Below, piece after piece: positions 17,084 to 25,259 of a stretch of DNA of 64,000 nucleotides; the first letter of the stretch is position 1; the number at the start of each line of letters is the position of its first letter. Both the position numbers and the translations under genes were made by a program. The notes beneath the pieces are model-generated. The model did no database searches and had not been told where the DNA came from. It worked only from the letters and a program-made list of their open reading frames with translations. Source of the stretch: Ga0077548 sp035440445 (GTDB lineage: Bacteria > Pseudomonadota > Alphaproteobacteria > Rhizobiales > Xanthobacteraceae); assembly GCA_035440445.1 (NCBI GenBank), contig DAORMJ010000010.1:65550-129549 (forward strand), written 5' to 3'.

Positions 17084-17971
17084 ATGACCGCAGCAGCAAC
17101 CGGAATCTGGCCACCGGCCGCGACCCCCTTTCGCGAAGACTATTCGATCGATCTCGACCGCTACCTCGCCTTCTGCCATCAGCTTTTGCGGGACGGCGCG
17201 CATGGTCTTGCAGTACTCGGCACCACGAGCGAAGCGAACTCACTCGATTTCGAGGAGCGCAGGCAAGTGCTGGAAAAGCTGGTCGCGTCCGGCATCAATC
17301 CTTCGCAGCTCCTGCCGGGCACGGGTGCGGCGTCCTTCGGCGACGCGGTGAAACTGACGGCGCACGCCGCAGAGCTCGGCGTGAAGGGTTCGCTCCTGTT
17401 GCCGCCGTTCTATTACAAGGGCGTTTCCGACGAAGGCCTGTTCGATTTCGTGTCCGAAGTCATCAAGCGCGTGAATTCGAAGCGCCTGCGGCTTTATCTT
17501 TACAACTTTCCGCAGCAGACCGGCCTCGTATGGTCGCCCGCACTGATTGCGAAACTGCGCGAAGCCTTTCCGGAAGTCATCGTCGGTATCAAGGATTCCT
17601 CCGGCGACGTGAATTATCTCAACACGCTCCTGGAAAAATTCCCGGGCTTTGCGATCTTCCCGTCCTCCGAATCGCTGATGGTCGATGCGCTCGGCAGGGG
17701 AGCCGCGGGCTGCATCTCGGCAAGCGCCAATACGCATGTGAAGGAAATCCGCGCGCTTTACGATGGCTGGCAATCGCCGGAGGCATCCGCGATGCACGAG
17801 CGCGCGAGCGCAATCCGCTCGCTGATCGCTTCCTATCCGTTGATCGCCGCGGTCAAGGCGACGCTTGGCGAGCAGCACAAGCATAAAGGCTGGCAGCGGG
17901 TTCGCCCGCCGCTCACCGCGCTGACCGCCGAGCAGGCCGCGGAACTGCGGGACAAGCTCGCCGCCCTTTAG
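17084..17971 (+). CDS. Dihydrodipicolinate synthase/N-acetylneuraminate lyase family aldolase
   Basis: 295-residue class I aldolase. Schiff-base lysine K170 is in VGIKDSSGD, the catalytic tyrosine Y140 in LYLYNFP, and the oxyanion segment GTTSE at 47-51 replaces the usual GTTGE. There is also an N-terminal ATPFREDYSID. The variant GTTSE and lack of other lysine-synthesis genes argue against true DapA; it more likely cleaves or forms a 2-oxoacid in a catabolic pathway. It sits directly after the exported amidohydrolase. The start at 17084 lacks a clear ribosome site. Confidence 0.85.
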   Translation: MTAAATGIWPPAATPFREDYSIDLDRYLAFCHQLLRDGAHGLAVLGTTSEANSLDFEERRQVLEKLVASGINPSQLLPGTGAASFGDAVKLTAHAAELGVKGSLLLPPFYYKGVSDEGLFDFVSEVIKRVNSKRLRLYLYNFPQQTGLVWSPALIAKLREAFPEVIVGIKDSSGDVNYLNTLLEKFPGFAIFPSSESLMVDALGRGAAGCISASANTHVKEIRALYDGWQSPEASAMHERASAIRSLIASYPLIAAVKATLGEQHKHKGWQRVRPPLTALTAEQAAELRDKLAAL

Positions 17972-18114
17972 CTTCCCTCCGAGTGGGCACCGCGTGGGCA
18001 GGATCGGTCCGCGCTCCCCGATAGCCGCAGCAGGCTTTGTCGCGGCGCATGTTTGCGCGCGCGCCGGTTTGGGCTAAAACCGGCCCAAGAGGAAACGTAA
18101 TAGGACATAACAAT

Positions 18115-19221
18115 ATGCAGAGGACCACGCCCCCGTTCCGCGCCGATCAGGTCGGCAGCATTCTGCGCACAGCGCCCCTCAAGGAGGCGCGCGCCAAGCA
18201 CGAGAAAGGCGAGATCGACGACGCCGCGCTCAAAGCGGTCGAAGACGCCGAAATCATCAAGATCATCAAGAAGCAGGAAGAAGTCGGCCTGAAGAGCATC
18301 ACCGACGGCGAGTTCCGCCGCTCGTGGTGGCACTTCGACTTCCTCAAAAAACTCGACGGCGTCGAAGGCTATCAGGCTTCGCAGGGCATCCAGTTCGCGG
18401 GTGTCCAGACGCGCGCGGAGGGCGTGCGCATCACCGACCGGATCGGTTTCTCGAACCACCCGATGATCGAGCACTTCAAGTTTCTGAAGGCCAACACCAA
18501 GGAAACGGCGAAGATGACGATCCCGGCTCCGTCGGTGCTGCACTTCCGCGGCGGCCGCAAGGGCATCAACGAAAAGATCTATCCGGACCTCGACCAGTTC
18601 TTCCACGATCTGGGTGCCGCCTACAACAAAGCGGTGAAGGCGTTTTACGACGCCGGCTGCCGCTATTTGCAGCTCGACGACACCGTCTGGGCTTATCTCT
18701 GCTCGGCGAAAGAGTTGCAGGGCGCGAAAGAGCGCGGCGACGAACCGGAAAAGCTGCCGATGTGGTACGCGCGCACGATCAACCAGGCGCTCGCGAACAA
18801 GCCCGCCGACATGACCGTTACGACCCATGTCTGCCGCGGCAACTTCCGCTCGACCTGGGTCTCCGAAGGCGGCTACGAGCCGGTCGCCGAGCGGCTGTTC
18901 CAGGAAGTCAATTACGACGGCTACTTCCTCGAATACGACAACGACCGCTCCGGCGGCTTCGAGCCCTTGCGCTTCGTGCCGAAGGGCAACAAGCAGATCG
19001 TGATCGGCCTCATCACGTCCAAGACCGGCGAATTGGAGAGCAAGGATTCGATCAAGCGCCGCATCGAGGAAGCGACGAAATACGTCGCGCTCGATCAGCT
19101 TTGCCTCTCGCCGCAATGCGGCTTTGCTTCGACCGAGGAAGGCAACGTGCTGACCGAGGACGAGCAGTGGGCGAAGTTCAAGCTGATCGTCGATATTTCC
19201 CGCGAAGTCTGGGGCAAATAA
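18115..19221 (+). CDS. MetE C-terminal-like methyltransferase (YxjG/YxjH type)
   Basis: 368 residues of the UROD/MetE-like barrel, equivalent to the C-terminal half of cobalamin-independent methionine synthase. It begins FRADQVGSILRTAPLKEAR and has ITDGEFRRSWWHFDFL, LQLDDTVWAYLC, the zinc-site histidine and cysteine in THVCRGNFRS, and the last cysteine in CLSPQCGFAS. Stand-alone versions are often annotated as methionine synthase II, but many act on other methyl or thiol substrates, so the reaction is not assigned. A terminator follows at 19231. Confidence 0.85.
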   Translation: MQRTTPPFRADQVGSILRTAPLKEARAKHEKGEIDDAALKAVEDAEIIKIIKKQEEVGLKSITDGEFRRSWWHFDFLKKLDGVEGYQASQGIQFAGVQTRAEGVRITDRIGFSNHPMIEHFKFLKANTKETAKMTIPAPSVLHFRGGRKGINEKIYPDLDQFFHDLGAAYNKAVKAFYDAGCRYLQLDDTVWAYLCSAKELQGAKERGDEPEKLPMWYARTINQALANKPADMTVTTHVCRGNFRSTWVSEGGYEPVAERLFQEVNYDGYFLEYDNDRSGGFEPLRFVPKGNKQIVIGLITSKTGELESKDSIKRRIEEATKYVALDQLCLSPQCGFASTEEGNVLTEDEQWAKFKLIVDISREVWGK

Positions 19222-19230
19222 AGCAAGAAC

Positions 19231-19262
19231 GGGCGGCGCAAAAACGCCGCCCGCTTCGTTTC
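19231..19262 (+). terminator. Terminator after the MetE-like gene
   Basis: Stem GGGCGGCG-CAAAAA-CGCCGCCC (19231-19252) followed by GCTTCGTTTC, 9 bases past the stop codon. Confidence 0.8.
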
Positions 19263-19275
19263 GAGAATACAGGTT

Positions 19276-19767
19276 ATGGCCAGCACAAAAGCGGAAAGCC
19301 CGGTGGAAGATAAACTCGATCTCGGTGAGTTGCCGCTGTTGTCCGGCTACATGCTGCGCCGTGCGCAATTTTCGGCGTTCAACGATTTTCTGCGTTTCTT
19401 CGAAGACCTCGGCGTGCGCCCCGTTCAATACGCGGTGCTGACGGTGATCGACCGCAATCCGGGACTGAAGCAAAGTCAGATTTCCGAGGCGCTCGGCATC
19501 AAGCGCGCGAACCTTGTCGCGATCCTCGATGCGCTTGAGCGACGCGGGCTTGCGAAGCGCGAGGCGGTCGCGACCGACCGGCGCTCCTATGCGCTGCGGC
19601 TCACCGATAAGGGAACGAGCCTGATGAAAGAGCTTCGCGCGCGTTCCGAGGCACACGAGAAACGCCTCGCCGCGGTGATCGGAGAAGCCGGGCGCCAGCA
19701 ACTCCTGACGCTGCTCAGCGGTGTAATCGAAGCGGTGGGACCCGGCAGCGAAGGCGAGGAAGAGTAA
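19276..19767 (+). CDS. MarR-family transcriptional regulator, candidate controller of the phenylpropanoid operon
   Basis: 163 residues with the MarR winged helix: VRPVQYAVLTVIDRNPGLKQ, EALGIKRANLVAILDALERR and wing EAVATDRRSYALRLTDKGTS. It is convergent with the six-gene minus-strand operon for aromatic acid CoA esters. In Rhodopseudomonas palustris the MarR protein CouR represses p-coumarate genes and responds to p-coumaroyl-CoA; an equivalent role here is an inference. A MarR-sized palindrome at 25179-25195 lies upstream of the operon's crotonase gene. Confidence 0.88.
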   Translation: MASTKAESPVEDKLDLGELPLLSGYMLRRAQFSAFNDFLRFFEDLGVRPVQYAVLTVIDRNPGLKQSQISEALGIKRANLVAILDALERRGLAKREAVATDRRSYALRLTDKGTSLMKELRARSEAHEKRLAAVIGEAGRQQLLTLLSGVIEAVGPGSEGEEE

Positions 19768-19774
19768 TTCTCAT

Positions 19775-19885
19775 GTCATTCCGGGGCGCGGCAAAGCCGC
19801 GAACCCGGAATCGAGAGACCGCTTACGCATGTTTTGCCGTGAGCTACTGGGTTCCGGATCGGCGCTTCGCGCCGTCCGGAATGAC
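19775..19885. repeat. 111-bp palindromic interspersed repeat
   Basis: Perfect 10-bp terminal inverted repeats GTCATTCCGG (19775-19784) and CCGGAATGAC (19876-19885) bound a non-coding stretch with internal GC-rich palindromes (GCGCGGCAAAGCCGCG, GGCGCTTCGCGCC). It occupies the gap between two convergent genes, the usual site of such elements in Bradyrhizobium-like genomes, and may double as a terminator. Confidence 0.75.
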
Positions 19886-19897
19886 AACCGTTACGGT

Positions 19898-20335
19898 TTA
19901 AACCTCGATCGTCGTCTTGCCGCGCAGCTTATTCGCGACCTCATCCGGAATCGGCTTCGACTTGATCTTCGTGGCGTCATCGGGATGCGGGCCGACCCAG
20001 ACGCGCTTCTCATGCGCCTCGATCGCGAGATGATCGCCCTTCCAGACCTTGTGCAGGATATTGAAGCTCGACTTGCCGAGTTCTGAGATCGTGGACTCGA
20101 TCACGATGTCGTCGCCGAACTTCGACGGGATCATGAACTTCGCGCCGGTATCGACCATCGGAAAGCCGACGAAGTCATAGACCTCGCGCATCTGGTACTT
20201 GGTATAGCCGGTCGCAGCTTCGAGCAGCATCGCGGTCGAATGGTCGAACATCGCGAAGTAGCGCGGGTAATAGACGATACCCGCGGGATCGCAGTCGCCC
20301 CACTCGATCCGCACCTTGCGGCGATTGACGAACAT
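19898..20335 (-). CDS. 4-hydroxybenzoyl-CoA thioesterase-family protein
   Basis: 145-residue hot-dog-fold thioesterase. The N-terminal block RIEWGDCDPAGIVYYPRYF carries the catalytic aspartate D16 and matches the Pseudomonas-type 4-hydroxybenzoyl-CoA thioesterase signature. It would release free aromatic acid and CoA from an aroyl-CoA in the cytoplasm. It is last in the ligase-thiolase-SDR operon (13 bases after the SDR), the right place for the final step of beta-oxidative side-chain removal. Exact substrate is inferred. Confidence 0.87.
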   Translation of the reverse strand: MFVNRRKVRIEWGDCDPAGIVYYPRYFAMFDHSTAMLLEAATGYTKYQMREVYDFVGFPMVDTGAKFMIPSKFGDDIVIESTISELGKSSFNILHKVWKGDHLAIEAHEKRVWVGPHPDDATKIKSKPIPDEVANKLRGKTTIEV

Positions 20336-20348
20336 TACTGATCCAATT

Positions 20349-21110
20349 TCATTTCGGCGCCATACGGAGCGAGCCGTCGATGCGCACGACCTCACCGTTG
20401 AGATAGCTGTTGCGCACCATTTCCATGGCGAGCGACGCGTATTGCTCCGGCTTGCCGAGAAGTTTCGGAAACGGCACGGAAGCCGCGAGGCTGCGCTGCA
20501 CTTCTTCGGAAAGGCCGAGCAGCATGGGGGTCAGGAAAATGCCCGGCGCAATCGCAAGCACGCGGATGCCGAAATGCGCGAGTTCGCGCGCCGCTGGCAA
20601 AGTCAGTCCGACAATGCCGCCTTTGGAGGCCGCATAAGCCGCCTGCCCGATCTGGCCTTCATAGGCCGCGACCGATGCGGTCGAAATGCACACGCCGCGC
20701 TCGCCATCGGCCAGCGCTTCGGCATTCTGCAGGTCGGCTGCGAACAGACGCAGCAGATTGAACGAGCCGATCAGGTTGATGCGGATGACGCGGTCGAAAT
20801 CGGCGAGCGGCTGCGGACCTTCGCGGCCGAGAATCTTTTTCGGCGTGCCGATACCGGCGCAATTGATCAGCACGCGGGCGGTGCCGTGCTTGTCGCGCGC
20901 CGCATTCACCGCGGCGACGGCGCTGTCGGAATCCGACACGTCGCATTTGATCGCGATGCCGCCGATCTTCGCGGCATGGGCCTCTGCGGCCTCGAGATTC
21001 ACATCAAGCAGCGCGACTTTCGCGCCCGCGGCGGCAAGTGCGGCAGCGGTCGCCGCACCCAAACCCGAACCGCCGCCCGTTACGAGCGCGGCGTGACCTT
21101 TTACGTCCAT
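20349..21110 (-). CDS. SDR-family 3-hydroxyacyl-CoA dehydrogenase-like protein
   Basis: 253-residue Rossmann-fold oxidoreductase with NAD motif TGGGSGLG, LINCAGIG, and the catalytic serine and YxxxK motif in STASVAAYEGQIGQAAYAAS (Tyr and Lys in YAASK). Overall it resembles type 2 3-hydroxyacyl-CoA dehydrogenase (HSD17B10 type) rather than FabG, with PFPKLLGKPEQYASL near the end. In this operon it would oxidise the beta-hydroxy-aryl-propionyl-CoA made by the crotonase. It starts 2 bases after the thiolase stop. Confidence 0.88.
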   Translation of the reverse strand: MDVKGHAALVTGGGSGLGAATAAALAAAGAKVALLDVNLEAAEAHAAKIGGIAIKCDVSDSDSAVAAVNAARDKHGTARVLINCAGIGTPKKILGREGPQPLADFDRVIRINLIGSFNLLRLFAADLQNAEALADGERGVCISTASVAAYEGQIGQAAYAASKGGIVGLTLPAARELAHFGIRVLAIAPGIFLTPMLLGLSEEVQRSLAASVPFPKLLGKPEQYASLAMEMVRNSYLNGEVVRIDGSLRMAPK

Positions 21111-21112
21111 CG

Positions 21113-22369
21113 TTAGTGTTTCCGTGGCTGACTGGCGTTCATGTTTTCGACGAGCAGCGCAATGCCCTGCCCGCCGCCGATGCAAGCCGAAGCAATGCCA
21201 TAACGCAAGCCCGCGCGCGACAGCTCGCGCGACACCGTCACCGCGAGACGAATGCCGGTTGCGCCGAGCGGATGGCCGATGGCAATTGCGCCGCCGTTCA
21301 CGTTCAGCTTGCTCTCGTCGAGGCCGAGTTCGCGCGAACAGGCCATGACCTGCGCGCCGAAGGCTTCGTTGATTTCGAAGCGATCGATGTAGGAAAGTTT
21401 AAGTCCTGCCTTTTCGATCACCGCCCTGATCGCGGGCACCGGGCCGATGCCCATGATTTCCGGCGGGCAGCCGACCGCCGCACCTGCCACGACGCGCGCA
21501 AGCGGCGTTTTGCCGTGCTTCTTCGCGTAGTCGCCACTTGCAACGAGTGCCGCCGCCGCACCATCCACCACCGCGGAAGAATTGCCCCCGGTCTGCACGC
21601 CACCGAAGGCAGGACGAATTTTCGCGAGCGCTTCGACCGGAGACGGACGGATATGCGTGTCGTCCTTCACTTCCTCGATCTTGCTCGGCAACTTGATGCC
21701 ACGCGCGTTGTAGCCTTCGCGCTCGAACTTCTCGGTCTTCACCGGCGCGATTTCGCCGGCAAGAAAGCCGCTCTTCTGCGCGGCGACCGCGCGCTCGAAG
21801 GAACGCGCGGCATAGGCGTCCACTTCGGGCCGCGTGATCTGGTATTTGCGCGCGAGGTTCTCCGCGGTATCGCCCATGGTGACGCTCGCTGCAGGATCGA
21901 GCAGCGCTTCCCAGAGGAAATCCTTGAACTCGACCTGTCCCATGCGGAAGCCGCTGCGCGAGGTATAGCTTGCGACCGGATTGCGGCTCATGGATTCCGC
22001 GCCGACGCAGAGTGCCAGGTCAACTCCGCGATGCGTGATCGCGTCCGCCGCCTGCATGATGACTTCGATGCCGGTGCCGCAGACGCGCTGGACCATATGC
22101 GCTGGAATTTCGATCGGCACGCCTGCGTAAAGCCCGACATGGCGCGGCATCATGTAAGCGTCGAAGCTCGCCTGCGCCATGTTGCCGGTGACAACGATGC
22201 CGACATCCTCTGGCGAAAGCTGCGTTTTCGCAAAGGCCTCGCGCGCGGCCTTGATGCCGAGATCGATCGGAGAGACCAGCGAAAGCGCGCCGGTGTAATC
22301 GGCGAAGGGCGTGCGAACGCCATCGACGATCCAGACGTCATTCCAGCTTGCAGTAAGCGGCTTGGCCAT
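21113..22369 (-). CDS. Thiolase (acetyl-CoA C-acyltransferase)
   Basis: 418-residue thiolase with nucleophile C97 in QRVCGTGIE, the INEAFGAQV block, the histidine in GHPLGATG and the second cysteine in ACIGGGQG. It differs from the classical NRLCGSG version, suggesting a specialised acyl substrate. It would cleave a beta-ketoacyl-CoA to acetyl-CoA and a shortened acyl- or aroyl-CoA. The ATG at 22369 has GGAAAG upstream. An alternative GTG at 22375 would overlap the ligase stop by 4 bases. Confidence 0.92.
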   Translation of the reverse strand: MAKPLTASWNDVWIVDGVRTPFADYTGALSLVSPIDLGIKAAREAFAKTQLSPEDVGIVVTGNMAQASFDAYMMPRHVGLYAGVPIEIPAHMVQRVCGTGIEVIMQAADAITHRGVDLALCVGAESMSRNPVASYTSRSGFRMGQVEFKDFLWEALLDPAASVTMGDTAENLARKYQITRPEVDAYAARSFERAVAAQKSGFLAGEIAPVKTEKFEREGYNARGIKLPSKIEEVKDDTHIRPSPVEALAKIRPAFGGVQTGGNSSAVVDGAAAALVASGDYAKKHGKTPLARVVAGAAVGCPPEIMGIGPVPAIRAVIEKAGLKLSYIDRFEINEAFGAQVMACSRELGLDESKLNVNGGAIAIGHPLGATGIRLAVTVSRELSRAGLRYGIASACIGGGQGIALLVENMNASQPRKH

Positions 22370-22371
22370 AA

Positions 22372-24255
22372 TCACTTTCCTTCCGCAACGATGACCCGCG
22401 CTGAGGGCGGGTTGGCATAAAGTTCTTTCACGAGGTCCGCGCGGCGGGAGAGCACCGCGCGCTGATTGATGGAGCCCTTGTCGGTCATTTCGCCCGCGTC
22501 CATCGACGGCGGCTCATCCATCAGCAGGATGCGGGTGAGACGGTTCGAGCTGCCGGTGCTTTCCTTGATGAAAGCGTGCAGCCGCTCGCTCACGTTCTTC
22601 CGCACCGCTTCCGCGTTCAGCACCTGCGCGTCGGAGAGCTTCGCATCCAGTTCCGGATGCAGCGCGCGGATCGCCGGCATATCGGGAACGCCGAGCGCGG
22701 TGACGTCGTTTTCATTCTCGCCGGCCAGCACCACGTCGCGCATGTAAGGCTGGAAGCGGTTCACGATCAGCGTGCGCAGCGGGCCGACGCTGACCCAGGT
22801 GCCGGTCGAGAGCTTGAAGTCTTCGGTCAGGCGTCCGTCGAACAGCAAGCCCTTGCGCGGATCGGCGGGATCTTCGAACTTCAGCGCATCGCCGAGTTTG
22901 TAGAAGCCTTCCTCGTCGAAGGCTTTCGCCGTGAGTTCGGGCTGCCGCCAGTAGCCCGGCGTGATGTTCGGTCCGCGCAGCCGCGCTTCGAGCTTGCCTT
23001 GCCCCGGCACCAGTTTCAGTTCGATGCCCGGACCCGGCAGGCCCATATTGGTTGAATAGTCGCTATCCCACATGCGTCCGAGCGCAAAGGGCGCGGTCTC
23101 GGTCGAGCCGAGCCCGGTCAGAAACGGAATGCGCTCGCCGCAGGTCTCTACCGCCATATCCTTCATCGCGTCGAAGATCGGCTGCGCAAGGGCTGCGCCC
23201 GCGAACCAGAGCACTTTCAGATTGCTGAAAAACTTTTCGCGCAACGCGCGGTCTTCGCGCAGGAACGGGATCAGTGCCTCGTAGCCTTTCGGTACGTTGA
23301 AGTACCAGGTCGGCGCGACGTCGCGCAGATTGCGCACCGTCGCTTCGATCGCGCCCGGCGTCGGCTTGCCATCGTCGATATAAAACGTGCCGCCGTTATA
23401 AAGCACGAGCCCGACATCGTGATTGCCGCCCGCTGTGTGATGCCATGGCGCCCAGTCGAGCACGACCGGCGGCTCGTCCTTGAAAAACTGCAAGGCGCCG
23501 CGCAGCATCACCTGGTTCGAGCACAACATGCGTTGCGTGTTGATGACGCCCTTCGGCGTGCCGGTGGAACCCGAAGTGAAGAGAAACTTCGCGATAGTAT
23601 CGCCGTTGACGCGGCCGTGCGCGGTATCGATGGCGGCAGTCGGCGTTGTCTTTGCGAGTTCGGAAAGCAGCGCCGTCTTGCGATGCTTCAGCGGATTCTT
23701 CGCCACCACGACTTCGACATCGGCCGGCACCACGGTTTCGATCGCCTTCTCGAACGGCGCGCCATCGGCGACGAAGACCATGCCCGGCGTCAGGAGTTTG
23801 AAGATGTCGCGGAGCTTCCCGTAATCGGTCGAGACCAGCGAATAGGCCGGCGAAACCGGCGCATAAGCGATGCCCGCATAGAGCGCGCCCAGCGAAAGCA
23901 TCTGGTGATCGATGCCGTTGCCGGACAGAATCACAAGCGGCCGCTCGGCAGAAAGATTTCGCTGCAACAGCGCTTCGCCATAGCTGCGCGCAAGCCGCAG
24001 CGTTTCGGCGTACGTCACCTTGCGCCATGCGCCCTGCTCGTCGCGCTCGGCCATGAACACGCGCTCCGGCGCTTCGTTCGCCCAATATTCCAGACGCTCG
24101 GTGATCTTTTCGGGATAAGCGGCAAACGGCTCCTGACAGGTCATCAGGATCGCGCCGTCAGCGCGCGTTTCTATATTCGGCTCGAGGCGGCTCAGCCGAA
24201 CGTTGCGTACCGGAATTTCTGCGGCGGAGGTTTCCTGCCGCACTCTATTGGACAT
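22372..24255 (-). CDS. Feruloyl-CoA synthetase-like acyl-CoA ligase
   Basis: 627-residue AMP-forming ligase. The ATP loop is FTSGSTGTPKGVINTQRM, followed by WAPWHHTAGGNHDVGLVLYN and GLGSTETAPFALGRMWDSDY, blocks typical of feruloyl-CoA synthetases. It also has an extended N-terminus (RLEPNIETRADGAILMTCQE) and the long C-terminal form of this subfamily. It would activate ferulate, p-coumarate or a related phenylpropanoid to the CoA ester. The start at 24255 (MSNRVRQ) is chosen because the upstream 87 codons do not match the family. Confidence 0.9.
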   Translation of the reverse strand: MSNRVRQETSAAEIPVRNVRLSRLEPNIETRADGAILMTCQEPFAAYPEKITERLEYWANEAPERVFMAERDEQGAWRKVTYAETLRLARSYGEALLQRNLSAERPLVILSGNGIDHQMLSLGALYAGIAYAPVSPAYSLVSTDYGKLRDIFKLLTPGMVFVADGAPFEKAIETVVPADVEVVVAKNPLKHRKTALLSELAKTTPTAAIDTAHGRVNGDTIAKFLFTSGSTGTPKGVINTQRMLCSNQVMLRGALQFFKDEPPVVLDWAPWHHTAGGNHDVGLVLYNGGTFYIDDGKPTPGAIEATVRNLRDVAPTWYFNVPKGYEALIPFLREDRALREKFFSNLKVLWFAGAALAQPIFDAMKDMAVETCGERIPFLTGLGSTETAPFALGRMWDSDYSTNMGLPGPGIELKLVPGQGKLEARLRGPNITPGYWRQPELTAKAFDEEGFYKLGDALKFEDPADPRKGLLFDGRLTEDFKLSTGTWVSVGPLRTLIVNRFQPYMRDVVLAGENENDVTALGVPDMPAIRALHPELDAKLSDAQVLNAEAVRKNVSERLHAFIKESTGSSNRLTRILLMDEPPSMDAGEMTDKGSINQRAVLSRRADLVKELYANPPSARVIVAEGK

Positions 24256-24301
24256 TCCGCACTCCCAGACTTCGAACCGTTGACCGGCTTTTTTTAAGAG
24301 A

Positions 24302-25108
24302 TCAGCGGACGACTTTCGGTCCGCGCTTTTCGAGAAACGCGCGCAGGCGTTCTTTCGCCGCCTCGTCCGAAGAAGCAACGGACGAGATGATCGATTCCAC
24401 CACATAGCCGCCCGCGGTGTCGAACTCGGCAATCCGCGGCAGCACGTTGGTGATGGCGAAATTCGTGAGCGGCGGATTTTCCGCAATGCGCTTGGCAAGC
24501 GCGATGCCTTTGGCAAGTCCTTCGCCGTTCTCGACGAGATAGTTCGAGACCCCCATGGCCTGACCGTCCTCCGCGCCGAAGACGCGGCCGGTCAGCATCA
24601 TGTCCATCATCTTCGCGGTGCCGATCAGCCGCGGGATGCGCACGGAACCGCCGCCGCCGACATAGATACCGCGGCTGCCTTCGGGCAGCGCGTAATAAGC
24701 AGACTTTTCAGCCACGCGGATATGGGTGGCACAGGCGAGTTCAAGACCGCCGCCGACCACCGCTCCATGCAGCACGGAAACCACCGGCGCGCGGCCGAAC
24801 TCGATCCGCTCGAAGGCGTAGTGCCACATACGCGAATGATGAAAGCCTTCGGTGAAATCCGTTTCCGTGAGCGAGGACAGGTCGAGCCCGGCGGAGAAAT
24901 GATCACCTTCGCCATGGAGGACCACGGCTTTCACTTCGGCCGGGAGATCGATGAAGAAATTCTCGAGCCCGCGGACAATGTCGTTGTTGAGCGCGTTGCG
25001 CTTTTCCGGGCGCGCGAGCTTCAGGATCGCAATGTCGCCGTCGAAGGTCACCGATAATGCGGCGGGCAAGCGCTGCGCGAGTTTGGTCTGCGCGGATGTG
25101 GCGTTCAT
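24302..25108 (-). CDS. Enoyl-CoA hydratase/isomerase (crotonase family)
   Basis: 268-residue crotonase. The oxyanion-hole segments are DHFSAGLDLSSLTE and HGAVVGGGLELACATHIRVA. The second catalytic glutamate is in YALPEGSRGIYVGGGGS. It would hydrate an aryl-propenoyl-CoA; the retro-aldol activity of classical Ech (vanillin route) cannot be excluded. It is first of the tightly packed genes, 46 bases ahead of the ligase, and has its own 151-bp upstream region with a palindrome at 25179. Confidence 0.9.
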   Translation of the reverse strand: MNATSAQTKLAQRLPAALSVTFDGDIAILKLARPEKRNALNNDIVRGLENFFIDLPAEVKAVVLHGEGDHFSAGLDLSSLTETDFTEGFHHSRMWHYAFERIEFGRAPVVSVLHGAVVGGGLELACATHIRVAEKSAYYALPEGSRGIYVGGGGSVRIPRLIGTAKMMDMMLTGRVFGAEDGQAMGVSNYLVENGEGLAKGIALAKRIAENPPLTNFAITNVLPRIAEFDTAGGYVVESIISSVASSDEAAKERLRAFLEKRGPKVVR

Positions 25109-25178
25109 GCGGCTCCCCTTGTCAGTTTCCTCGCCAGATTCGCTGCCGGTTCTTTGACCGGCGCAGTCCTGGCTATTT

Positions 25179-25195
25179 TGTTATATTCAATAACA
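25179..25195. promoter_or_regulatory. Candidate MarR-type operator upstream of the crotonase gene
   Basis: A perfect inverted repeat TGTTAT-ATTCA-ATAACA in an AT-rich patch, about 70 bases upstream of the crotonase start. Its 17-bp size fits a MarR-dimer operator; binding by the product of 19276-19767 is inferred. Confidence 0.45.
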
Positions 25196-25259
25196 TTCTT
25201 GGCTCATAATCAAACCGGAGATTTTATCGTTTTATTTCAATGCCTTGTGCGTGCTGCCG

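Noticed and set aside
16131..17243. A minus-strand gene opposite the exported amidohydrolase
   Set aside because: The 366-codon antisense frame has shadow-type composition, while the plus strand shows a signal peptide and metal-binding motifs.
17972..18114. A possible SAM or cobalamin riboswitch upstream of the MetE-like gene
   Set aside because: Only a short CCGGTTT/AAACCGG dyad is visible; none of the conserved cores of SAM-II, SAH or cobalamin riboswitches could be found by eye.
17968..19701. 577-codon open frame on the minus strand
   Set aside because: Antisense to the MetE-like and MarR genes, which both have clear family motifs; the antisense product has none.
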